64,000 nt of DNA, from the NCBI GenBank assembly GCA_029933125.1, contig JAOZOU010000002.1:108181-172180 (forward strand). Reading direction: 5' to 3'. Under the pieces are notes generated by a model, which was not told the DNA's origin, did not search any database, and was given only the letters and a program-made list of their open reading frames with translations. The DNA is from a bacterium (lineage in GTDB: Bacteria > Arandabacterota > Arandabacteria > Arandabacterales > Arandabacteraceae). The translations under genes and the position numbers were made by a program. Below are positions 25,739 through 33,993 of this stretch, one piece after another; within the stretch, counting starts at the first letter, position 1, and every line of letters begins with the position of its first letter.

Positions 25739-27280
25739 ATGGCTCAGCGAACTGTACTCGGTGGGGGAGCAGTCTACCTGGGATCGGGGAAATTCTATCA
25801 CAGGGGCTATGTTGTCATAGAAGGCGAGACTATCGTTGGGTTAGGCGAGGGGGACTTTGGGAAATCCGGAGGCTGCAGGGTAATTGATGTAAGCGGAGGG
25901 ACAATTCTTCCTGGGCTTGCCGATTCCCATATACACCTTGTTGCATATGCGCTCTCACGCTTGAGGCTCGATCTCACACAAGTGGCATCACTTGATTCCG
26001 CTCTTGCCATGATACGCGAGCGAGTAAAGGGCCTTAAGCCTGGAGAGTGGCTGCTCGGCAGGGGGTGGGATAAGCAAAGGTGGAAGCTTGAGCATTTTCC
26101 CACAAGATGGATGCTTGATCGTGTGGCACCAAGCAATCCTGTTGCTCTCGATAGCCATGATGGACATCTTGTTTGGATAAACTCTGCTGCCCTCAGGGAG
26201 CTTGGACTTGAGAAAGAGCTTCCTCAGGTTGAAGGTGGCAAGATTGAAATCGATTCTCAAGGTCGGCCGACAGGCATATTTATGGAAAAGGCGGTTAGCC
26301 TTGTGCGGAGCAAAATCAATTATGAAGATTTGGAGCGATGCGTCAATGCCATTCGCGATGCCTGTGATCATTTGGCCAGTCTAGGCTTAACCTGTGTTCA
26401 TACCATCGAGGGTAAGGAACTTTCGAGATTGCTTGACATAGCTTTGAGGGAAGGGAAGGTGGGGCTTCACCTTTTCAGAATGCAGGAAATAGGCTCAATT
26501 GGCGAGATGGATGAGATTTCACCTTCAACTCAAGGCATAAAGCTTTATGCAGATGGGGCTTTGGGCTCGCAGACAGCCTACATGTTTGAAGCTTACAAGG
26601 GCCAGCCTGAGAACTTTGGGATTAGAGCAAGTGAGAAGGAAGAGATTGAAGAGATGGCAATGGCTGCAGCTGGGAGAGGTCTTGGAGTTGCGGTCCATGC
26701 AATAGGCGATAGAGCAAATAGCGAGGTTCTCGATGCCTATGAGAAAGTCCGCGCAAAGTATCCTGGAGCTAATCTACGCATAGAGCATGCCCAGGTTTTG
26801 TGTCAGGCTGATGTCAAGAGATTTGCTACCTTGGGGATTGTTGCTTCTATGCAGCCAATCCATGCTGTAAGCGATATGGATGTGGCTTCACGCTATTGGG
26901 GCGAGAGGTGTAAGCATGCATACGCCTGGAGAGATTTGCTCGAGGCTGGGACAATCCTTGCCTTCGGCTCAGATGCGCCAATAGAGGACCCAGATCCCCT
27001 TAAGGGAATACATGCAGCTGTGACACGAGCCAGACCCGGAGAGAAGTTGTCCTGGTATCCTGAGCAATGCCTGAGCATTGGGGAGGCTATTGATTGCTAT
27101 ACGAAGGGTGCGTCAATAGCCGCAGGCTGTTATGATAGGCGAGGATCCATTGCCGTCGGCAAGCAGGCTGATCTTACAGTCTTAAGCAGTGATATCTTGG
27201 GAAACCCAGATTCTGATGTGATTTCGCAAACAAAGGTCCGCATGACAATAATTGGTGGGAGGGTTGCCTATGCTGCCTGA
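25739..27280 (+). CDS. YtcJ-like metal-dependent amidohydrolase
   Basis: 513 aa. The metal-binding HxH is in LADSHIHL at about residue 64; DSHDGHLVWINS, the Lys-containing GIKLYADGALGS, and HAIGDRA, RIEHAQ and FGSDAPIEDPDPL supply the other amidohydrolase-superfamily residues. The YtcJ/NfdA group hydrolyses N-substituted formamides or similar amides; the natural substrate is usually unknown. An AAGGAGATAAAGAG site precedes the ATG, four bases after the TusA-like stop. No signal peptide, so cytoplasmic. Confidence 0.88.
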   Translation: MAQRTVLGGGAVYLGSGKFYHRGYVVIEGETIVGLGEGDFGKSGGCRVIDVSGGTILPGLADSHIHLVAYALSRLRLDLTQVASLDSALAMIRERVKGLKPGEWLLGRGWDKQRWKLEHFPTRWMLDRVAPSNPVALDSHDGHLVWINSAALRELGLEKELPQVEGGKIEIDSQGRPTGIFMEKAVSLVRSKINYEDLERCVNAIRDACDHLASLGLTCVHTIEGKELSRLLDIALREGKVGLHLFRMQEIGSIGEMDEISPSTQGIKLYADGALGSQTAYMFEAYKGQPENFGIRASEKEEIEEMAMAAAGRGLGVAVHAIGDRANSEVLDAYEKVRAKYPGANLRIEHAQVLCQADVKRFATLGIVASMQPIHAVSDMDVASRYWGERCKHAYAWRDLLEAGTILAFGSDAPIEDPDPLKGIHAAVTRARPGEKLSWYPEQCLSIGEAIDCYTKGASIAAGCYDRRGSIAVGKQADLTVLSSDILGNPDSDVISQTKVRMTIIGGRVAYAA

Positions 27281-27325
27281 TTCTGCCAAGGCTTGCTTCT
27301 AAAGCCCCTCTCATGGAGAGACTTG

Positions 27326-29974
27326 ATGAAGCGTTTGAGGCTCGCAAGAAGTGGAGCAATCGGCATTGGGGCCCCTTTTCTCCTTCTTGGAGTTGTTCTC
27401 ACGTTGCTCTCACCTGCAGGAGATCTCCGTGCAGCAATTGAGAAGGTCGAAGTGACATTTTCAGCAGATGATCTTAGAATTCGGAAGTTCCATGGATATG
27501 ATGTGATCTATTTGAGCGGGACAAATTGGTTGAATGCACCTGGCATACCGTGTCTTCCTGTAAAACCTCTAAGGCTCGACCTGCCACCCGGTGCAGTTCT
27601 TAAGAAATTCAGAACCACTGTTTGGGAAAGTACCATTGTTGAGGGCGACTACTCAATCCTGCCATATCAGTTGCCTAGAGCGATATCTCGGGTCTGTCCA
27701 GATTCTCTCGATACTTTCAGCTATGACAGTTTCGGTATCTATCCTCGAGCTCCTGCTGAGATAGTAAGGTCAACAGCGCAAAGGAGGCGAACGCGATGCG
27801 ACATACTTGTCTATCCAGTACGCTATATTGCGGCGCAGGGTAGGGTCGTGCTCTATGGGAGGATTGTGCTTGATGTTTGCTATGATCTCACTTCATCTGA
27901 GGCCGGTGAGTCAGGCGATAAGATGAAGTGGTGCAATCTCGTACACCTTTTGAGTGAGAACGGCTACCACCTTGAAAGTCACAAGATGCATGATGCGCCC
28001 AAGCTCCCCATCGGTGGGCACGTCGACTATCTTATTGTAACAAGTGAGGAGCTTAGAGCAGCCTTCGAACCTCTTCGAAGATGGAAGATGCGCAAGGGTC
28101 TTTCATCCACTGTCATTGCAGTAGAGACCATTGCCTATACATATGATGGCAAGGATCTGGCTGAGAAGATTCGCAACTGTATCAGAGATTTTCACGATGT
28201 GCTTTCAACACAGTGGGTGCTTCTCGGTGGGGATGTGGATATTGTTCCAACGCGCATAGCAGACGTCCCCGTTTCAGATCGACCTTACCTTCCTTGTGAT
28301 CTCTATTATTCCGACCTCGATGGCACCTGGAACGATGATGGTGATCTGCGCTGGGGTGAGGTTCCTGATGATAGCATAGATATGTATAGCGATGTCTATG
28401 TGGGAAGAGCACCCGTTTCGACACCCGCTGAAGCTGAGATATTTGTCAACAAGGTCTTAACCTACGAGGGCTGCCACGGTGGCACTGAAATAGCTCAGGA
28501 CAGTTTACTCTTTGCCGGGGAAGTCCTCTGGGGCGACCCTGCCTTGCCCAATGATCCTGAATACACAGATGGGGGAAGGTGCAAGGACGTCCTTGATAGC
28601 CTTTGCCTTCCTGAGGACATTGAGCCCATCAAGCTCTATGAGACGAGAGGCAATCTCAACCGCTCCAGCATGATTTCACACCTCAACAGTGGTATGGATA
28701 TCATCAATCTTGTCTGTCATGGGCAGTATACTTCAATATCTGTTGGGTCAGATCTTTTGACCAACGTTGATCTTGAAAGCCTTACCAACACACCTTGTTT
28801 CGGAGTGCTCTACTCGACAGCCTGCTATTCCGGAGGCTTTGATCAGCCAGAGTGCATCGGAGAAGCCTGGGTGCTCAGCCCTGCTGGTGGAGGGTTTTTC
28901 ATAGGGAATTCGCGTTACGGATACAACTTGCCGGGTTTTCCTGGTGAAGGACCTTCCGACCTCCTCGATCAAGCCTTCTTCAAGGCTGTCTTCATAGACA
29001 ACACGGACGAGCTTGGTAAGGCTCACTCTCAGGCCAAGGATGAATACGTTTCCCAGGCAATAGGCGACCCTTACTTGAGATATGTGATCTATGAGCTAAA
29101 CCTGCTTGGTGATCCTGAGTCAGACATCTGGAAAGCCAAGCCAAAGATACTGAGCGTGTGGCATCCATCATGCCTAGCCCTCAGTAGCAATGTCTTTGAA
29201 GTTGAGGTAAGTGATGGAAGTGGTGGTGTCGAAGGGGCAACTGTCTGTCTCTGGAAGGCTGGCGAGATCTATGAAGTTGATTCCACAGATGCTACAGGCC
29301 AAACTATCTTCGTAGTTCAACCAGCATATCCTGGTACCCTGCTCGTAACCGTGACTGCACCTTCATTCCTTCCCTATCTTGGGCAGGCAGTCATATGTGA
29401 GACCCATTCATCTCCCAGAGATGTCGAAGCCTGTGAAGTGAAAGGTCCTGCTGTCATGGTATCGTGGGGTTATGAAGGGGAACCCGGTAGTATCTTTAGA
29501 ATCTACCGTAAGCCCCCAGGCAGGTGGTTCCCGATTGGAGAAGTCTCCCTGCCTGAGACTTCCTTCTGTGATTTTGACGTTGCCGAAGGAGGGACCTACC
29601 GCTACTGGGTCTCGGCTGTGGATCCAGCAGGCTGCGAAAGCGAGCGGATTGAGGCACCCCCAGTTAAAGTTATGGGCTCTGAGGCAGCATCTCAGCCTCT
29701 TCAACCCGGCCTGACAGTTGAACCCAATCCCTTCGTAGGTAATCTCAAGATTATCTGCACAGGTATGGCTGAGGCGAAGTTGCGTGTTTCGGTTTACGAT
29801 GTCACAGGTAGCAGGGTGGATGAAATTCTTTGCGAGAGCGATGGGAAGCAGCATCTCGTGGGCTTGTGGGATGGTAAGGGTAGCGATGGTAGAGATATGG
29901 CACCTGGTATCTATTTCGTTCGCACCATCTCACGCAGACGAATCTTTGTGAGCAAGGTTGTCCTCATGAGATGA
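27326..29974 (+). CDS. Second secreted gingipain-like C25 cysteine peptidase with sorting tail
   Basis: 882 aa from the ATG at 27326 behind GGAGAG. The signal peptide is long (MKRLRLARSG to LRA, about 33 residues). The C25 domain carries DLYYSDLDGTWNDDGD, catalytic His at about 465 (LVCHGQ) and Cys at about 500 (TACYSGG), the same 35-residue spacing as the 5061 paralogue. A short Ig-like part and a fibronectin-III-like segment (about 700-790) follow; the C-terminus is a FlgD-type sorting domain (VEPNPFVGNLKI, RVSVYDVTGSRV, GIYFVRT, ending KVVLMR). It follows the amidohydrolase by 45 bp and ends one base before the convergent gene's stop. Confidence 0.87.
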   Translation: MKRLRLARSGAIGIGAPFLLLGVVLTLLSPAGDLRAAIEKVEVTFSADDLRIRKFHGYDVIYLSGTNWLNAPGIPCLPVKPLRLDLPPGAVLKKFRTTVWESTIVEGDYSILPYQLPRAISRVCPDSLDTFSYDSFGIYPRAPAEIVRSTAQRRRTRCDILVYPVRYIAAQGRVVLYGRIVLDVCYDLTSSEAGESGDKMKWCNLVHLLSENGYHLESHKMHDAPKLPIGGHVDYLIVTSEELRAAFEPLRRWKMRKGLSSTVIAVETIAYTYDGKDLAEKIRNCIRDFHDVLSTQWVLLGGDVDIVPTRIADVPVSDRPYLPCDLYYSDLDGTWNDDGDLRWGEVPDDSIDMYSDVYVGRAPVSTPAEAEIFVNKVLTYEGCHGGTEIAQDSLLFAGEVLWGDPALPNDPEYTDGGRCKDVLDSLCLPEDIEPIKLYETRGNLNRSSMISHLNSGMDIINLVCHGQYTSISVGSDLLTNVDLESLTNTPCFGVLYSTACYSGGFDQPECIGEAWVLSPAGGGFFIGNSRYGYNLPGFPGEGPSDLLDQAFFKAVFIDNTDELGKAHSQAKDEYVSQAIGDPYLRYVIYELNLLGDPESDIWKAKPKILSVWHPSCLALSSNVFEVEVSDGSGGVEGATVCLWKAGEIYEVDSTDATGQTIFVVQPAYPGTLLVTVTAPSFLPYLGQAVICETHSSPRDVEACEVKGPAVMVSWGYEGEPGSIFRIYRKPPGRWFPIGEVSLPETSFCDFDVAEGGTYRYWVSAVDPAGCESERIEAPPVKVMGSEAASQPLQPGLTVEPNPFVGNLKIICTGMAEAKLRVSVYDVTGSRVDEILCESDGKQHLVGLWDGKGSDGRDMAPGIYFVRTISRRRIFVSKVVLMR

Positions 29975-29975
29975 T

Positions 29976-31841
29976 CTAGTGAAGTCTTACCACCTTGTAG
30001 GTTTGGTGAACTGTGTCACATGTGAATTCAATGAAGTAAACCCCTGCTGAGATGTCCCTACCATCACGAGTTTTCCCATTCCAGGATACTGAGTGAATGC
30101 CGGGCTCGAACCGCGTGCTGGCAATTCTTGCAAGCTCGCGCCCGGAAACAGAGTAAGCTGCAAGCTTCACATGTGACTGCCGAGCCACAAAGAAACGAAT
30201 GGCTGTTTCATTGGAGAAGGGATTGGGTGTGGCTGAGAGGAGTCTGGACCTAAGGTGCAAGCCTGATCCCCTCTCATATGCATCTATGTATTCATCCGTC
30301 CCCGCCACAACCCAGAGCGTCTTAGCCCTGGTCACATCGAAGGCGTAAGGCAACTCATCTTGTGTGATCCGAAGATCGAGATCTGGATCATAGATCGCAA
30401 TCTGCCAGGTTGCAGGTATAGGACTGATAACCTCTAAATCAAGAGAAACGGGTGTCTTCTGGGATGCTTCAACTGTCACCTCCCACCTGGCTCCTGAGGA
30501 GGTTCTCCTCTTGACACTGCGCACAAACGCATCCCCATCGTCATAGAGAACAACTCGCGAGTAAGAGCCTATCGGGGGTGGAGCATGAAGATCCAGCCAA
30601 TCTTTAGCGTCACTTGCATCATAGCAAAGTCCAGCCAGAGCCTGTGAAACAAGTGATCCGTTCTTCTTAAGATCGATCTTTAGCAATGGGGATATGTTTG
30701 GTGTGGCAAGCGACTTCATCTCAGGGATGCTCGCGACAGGAGGGATGAGAAGATCAACATCGGTTGTACTTGCGTTGTAGATCCAATAGCCCCTCCAGGG
30801 CTCGAGCACTGACTCAAAGCTATGATATGTACCATCATAGGATATAAGGTTATCTTCCACATAGATGGTATCGTGCCCAACGACATATTGTTCGCCAACA
30901 GGGTAGTTTTTGCCCTCATAGAGAATCTCGACTGATGGCCAGTCTGTGGGAAAAGCAAACGGAGTTGCGATTTGATTCCAGCCCTGCTTGAGATGAACTT
31001 GATATGGTCTTGCAATGTCGACGTTGGTGCCGCTGAAATCAAAAGCATGGGGCTCATCGCATATCAGCCAGAAGGCGCGACCCGGTGCAAAATCTTCGAT
31101 CTCAGGATACTCATCGTAGCATGCACTTGAGCAAGCTGCACTCTGGGCATTCCATCTACCGAGGCGCCAGCGGGCGGGATCATAGGAACCGAGATCGTCA
31201 AGGAGGACACTATCGGGCAATCCGTTTGTGGATCCAGGCAGGGAGATCATTCTATACCGACGTGCTGGTAAGGTGAAAGGACAAACAAGATCATTGTACC
31301 ATACTCTAACAGTGACAAGATGCGAAGGTGCATTTGCTGGAAGGGTTGATGTATTGCCAAGAACGTCTTGGGCTTCGATATAGTAGGCGAGACCCTTTTC
31401 GGTAACAAGTGATGGTGAGACTGTAGCTGCATAGGTAGAATCGGATATTGACTGCATGGCTTTTCTGCGGAATATAGTCCTTCCACCTTCTCTGAACCAG
31501 AGTATGACAGAATCAACACCGCTTGGCATATCACTAACCTTGGCTTGAATCTCAAGTGGCATTCTTGCAACTACAAGCCCTGGTGGTGTGTGAGCTATGA
31601 GAGGTGGCTGGTTGTCAGAGACAAGTGAGGCAAAGCCTTGATAAAGGCTATACTCACCGGACTGGCCAAAACCAATTGGAGAAGCCTGTCCTCCTATGGA
31701 TGTCAATCTATAGCTATCTGAAGAACCTTCCTGGCCAATGCTTGCGAGCACGCTGGCAGGTATGGAATAAGTGGCGCAAGTCTGGACGGCAAAGCCCAAA
31801 AGAAACGTAAGGAACAAAATGCTTATTGGCCAGCGTTTCAT
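29976..31841 (-). CDS. Secreted multidomain surface protein with C-terminal sorting domain
   Basis: 621 aa from the ATG at 31841 (CAGGGGGTGATTGG just before it); the longer in-frame start at 31910 overlaps the preceding gene and removes the signal context. The signal peptide is MKRWPISILFLTFLLGFAVQ. An IGGQASPIGFGQSGEYSLYQGF segment, common in tagged surface proteins, an Ig-like domain (PSGVDSVILWFREGG) and a substrate-like region with FTLPARRYRMISLP follow. The last ~80 residues are a FlgD/type-A tail (ATPNPFSNETAIRF, AGVYFIEF, ending YKVVRLH). Third gene of a minus-strand operon. Function unknown; probably surface-attached or released. Confidence 0.72.
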   Translation of the reverse strand: MKRWPISILFLTFLLGFAVQTCATYSIPASVLASIGQEGSSDSYRLTSIGGQASPIGFGQSGEYSLYQGFASLVSDNQPPLIAHTPPGLVVARMPLEIQAKVSDMPSGVDSVILWFREGGRTIFRRKAMQSISDSTYAATVSPSLVTEKGLAYYIEAQDVLGNTSTLPANAPSHLVTVRVWYNDLVCPFTLPARRYRMISLPGSTNGLPDSVLLDDLGSYDPARWRLGRWNAQSAACSSACYDEYPEIEDFAPGRAFWLICDEPHAFDFSGTNVDIARPYQVHLKQGWNQIATPFAFPTDWPSVEILYEGKNYPVGEQYVVGHDTIYVEDNLISYDGTYHSFESVLEPWRGYWIYNASTTDVDLLIPPVASIPEMKSLATPNISPLLKIDLKKNGSLVSQALAGLCYDASDAKDWLDLHAPPPIGSYSRVVLYDDGDAFVRSVKRRTSSGARWEVTVEASQKTPVSLDLEVISPIPATWQIAIYDPDLDLRITQDELPYAFDVTRAKTLWVVAGTDEYIDAYERGSGLHLRSRLLSATPNPFSNETAIRFFVARQSHVKLAAYSVSGRELARIASTRFEPGIHSVSWNGKTRDGRDISAGVYFIEFTCDTVHQTYKVVRLH

Positions 31842-31857
31842 CCAATCACCCCCTGCC

Positions 31858-33456
31858 TCATTCCTGATCGCTTCTAGCATAGCCACTGGATTGCCCGCTG
31901 AGTGAAGCACCCTCGAGCCCTGGCAGGTCGTACTGATAATAGGTGACAGTTAGTGAAGCATTCTTAAGCTCATTTCTGGCATCGGCATCTATTGCCAATA
32001 CAAGATCTGCAACTAAATATACAGTATGAGTGCCCTGGGTTACCTCGACCACAGTAGAGCCCCCAATTGGTCGTGATGGGACTATGACGGGTTCTCCCCC
32101 GAAGAGGGTATCCTGCATGCTACTCCTTACGAAATATGTCATAGCATCTGTGGTGTCAACCGCGATACCGTACTCCGCAACATATCTTCTTCCGACCCAG
32201 TGTGGAGGTCCTCCCTCGAGTATGACATCAAGCAGCTGGGTTGCGCTGAAATGAATCAGGAGAAAACCGTCTGCCGGCACATCGATATCAAGGTGTGCTA
32301 CTACCTCTATCTCATCGGTCGTCGATTCATAGACCTCTTCGAATACACTTGCAACTGCTGGAGGATAGTGATGTGCAAATGGCAGGGTCGAGGCATCACT
32401 CGCGTGTGAAATTTCAACGTCACCTGTTGTTCCACCGCCTGAGAGACCCGGCCCTGCAATGACCTCAGAAATATCACCGATCTCAATGTGGGAGTGAAGT
32501 GTGGTCATACCACCGCCCGTTAGCTCATTCTTCTGTGAGACCGTGAGAAGGCGTGGATCATTGTTAACAACTGCTACTCCCTGTATGCGCTCAGGTGCCA
32601 TAGTGCCTGACGTTATGAGTGAGGCATCAGTTGTTATGTCATCTGTGCCATCGGTAAATCCACTTGGCACGCCTGTAAGAACGTCCCAGTGAACAAGGTC
32701 TAAACCCTGGTTAGGAGGGGAGCCGTCACTCAGCCTGAGCGTGTCTTTGAGAACGTACTGGGGATGGTCATTGTCAAGTAAACCGATGAGGGAGCCGTGA
32801 TCGATTGATCCTGTTGGACCTGCATCATCAACTCCATCCGCAAAACCCGAGGGCACACCGCCAAGGTTGTCCCAGTGAACAAGGGTCGGACCCTCGTTGG
32901 GAGGAGTGCCATCAGATGTGTTGAGCTGCGATTGCTTGTAATACCTTGAGTCGTGCGAGTGGTGGGCACTCGCAAATTCTGAGGAGTCCATATCATCAAG
33001 GAGATCGGCATTGCCTGCTTCGATGGCATAACCCGAAGAGGCTGTATATGAAGCCGTATCCGCCTTGGTCGCATTGTACGCCTTTGATGCGTAGAAGCAA
33101 TAGCCAACACTTACGATCTCAGCCCTCGGGAGAATCTCAGGACTGTCCTCGATCGCGACGGAAAGCCATCTTCGCGAGCCATTGAAGACCGATTTGGGTA
33201 TGGGTTCAGTGCTTCCAAGGAGGACATTGAAGGAGCCATTTTCGAAAGTAACACTCTGAACCTCTTCCCAAAGATAGTTTCCTCCCTCAGCACTATTGTA
33301 TATCCGAAATCTTACGCTCTTGGTCCCGTTGACTGGCTTACCATTTTGAAGCAATGAGCCCTGATAGTTTATCATCTGAGGTATTGCATGGAGGTCGGTT
33401 GCAGCGGCTACAAGCATGACTATTGCGATCAAGGCAAGTGATTTGACATTTTTCAT
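31858..33456 (-). CDS. Secreted tail-fibre/collar-like protein with internal repeats
   Basis: 532 aa from the ATG at 33456, nine bases after AGGAGG. An in-frame ATG at 33474 overlaps the previous stop (ATGA) and is the alternative. The signal peptide ends DLHA. The segment IPQMINYQGSLLQNGKPVNG, then SVRFRIYNSAEGG, matches a widespread N-terminal domain of fibre-like proteins in FCB-type genomes. Two near-identical ~60-residue repeats follow (SDGTPPNEG...LVHWDNLGGVPSGFADG and SDGSPPNQG...LVHWDVLTGVPSGFTDG), and a beta-rich C-terminal domain. The repeat content suggests a trimeric fibre; no sorting tail or lipobox is present. Confidence 0.65.
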   Translation of the reverse strand: MKNVKSLALIAIVMLVAAATDLHAIPQMINYQGSLLQNGKPVNGTKSVRFRIYNSAEGGNYLWEEVQSVTFENGSFNVLLGSTEPIPKSVFNGSRRWLSVAIEDSPEILPRAEIVSVGYCFYASKAYNATKADTASYTASSGYAIEAGNADLLDDMDSSEFASAHHSHDSRYYKQSQLNTSDGTPPNEGPTLVHWDNLGGVPSGFADGVDDAGPTGSIDHGSLIGLLDNDHPQYVLKDTLRLSDGSPPNQGLDLVHWDVLTGVPSGFTDGTDDITTDASLITSGTMAPERIQGVAVVNNDPRLLTVSQKNELTGGGMTTLHSHIEIGDISEVIAGPGLSGGGTTGDVEISHASDASTLPFAHHYPPAVASVFEEVYESTTDEIEVVAHLDIDVPADGFLLIHFSATQLLDVILEGGPPHWVGRRYVAEYGIAVDTTDAMTYFVRSSMQDTLFGGEPVIVPSRPIGGSTVVEVTQGTHTVYLVADLVLAIDADARNELKNASLTVTYYQYDLPGLEGASLSGQSSGYARSDQE

Positions 33457-33470
33457 GGCGCTCAACCTCC

Positions 33471-33851
33471 TCATCTTAGCGGTGGTTCAGGGAAATAAGG
33501 CAGTCTGGCCTGACCTGAGGTGCCTTTAGCTCTTGTTGCGAAGATTATGATCAGGGCTGTCAAGCCAGCGGCTACACCCCAGAGAACAGGTCTCTTGTAG
33601 AATCTCTCCATTTGGTTTGTCTGAGTGGCTGTCGAATCTGTAGGATTGAAGCCTTCCCGAGGTGGATAGAGAGGCACAGTGATCACATCGCCTGTCTCAG
33701 AAGCTGTGAGGGAATCAGGTGTGGCTTCCTGGTTTGATTGGCCAGGCTCACTATCGCAATAGGAAGTCTCAAGCACAAGTGCGTTGATTAGAAGCATGAC
33801 AAGCATGGAGGCAACCACCCTCTTAAGTATACCTTGAAGCATCCTTATCAC
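33471..33851 (-). CDS. Hypothetical small exported/membrane protein
   Basis: 126 aa. An N-terminal hydrophobic signal or anchor (LKRVVASMLVMLLINALVLE) precedes a low-complexity polar stretch with SxTD/PPREG residues. A second hydrophobic segment (VLWGVAAGLTALIIIFATRAK) lies near the C-terminus. It is the first gene of the operon with the two tagged/fibre proteins; its stop overlaps the next gene's upstream ATG. Function unknown; it could anchor or assemble the downstream proteins, which is inference. Confidence 0.5.
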   Translation of the reverse strand: MIRMLQGILKRVVASMLVMLLINALVLETSYCDSEPGQSNQEATPDSLTASETGDVITVPLYPPREGFNPTDSTATQTNQMERFYKRPVLWGVAAGLTALIIIFATRAKGTSGQARLPYFPEPPLR

Positions 33852-33934
33852 CTCGCTCTTTGGGACATAGTTTCACATATGTGGGGCCTGTGTCAAAGCA
33901 AAAACTTGCAGCCTGATGCTATACGCGAGATTGA

Positions 33935-33970
33935 GAGAAAAAGAAACCGGGGGCAATTTCTGCCCCCGGT
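33935..33970 (-). terminator. Terminator of the VWA/cohesin/dockerin gene
   Basis: A perfect 10-bp stem ACCGGGGGCA / TGCCCCCGGT with a five-base loop (33946-33970), followed on the minus strand by TTCTTTTTCTC. It isolates the gene at 33994-36879 from the operon at 29976-33851. Confidence 0.85.
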
Positions 33971-33993
33971 AAATCCAGACTCGAGGCGAATTG

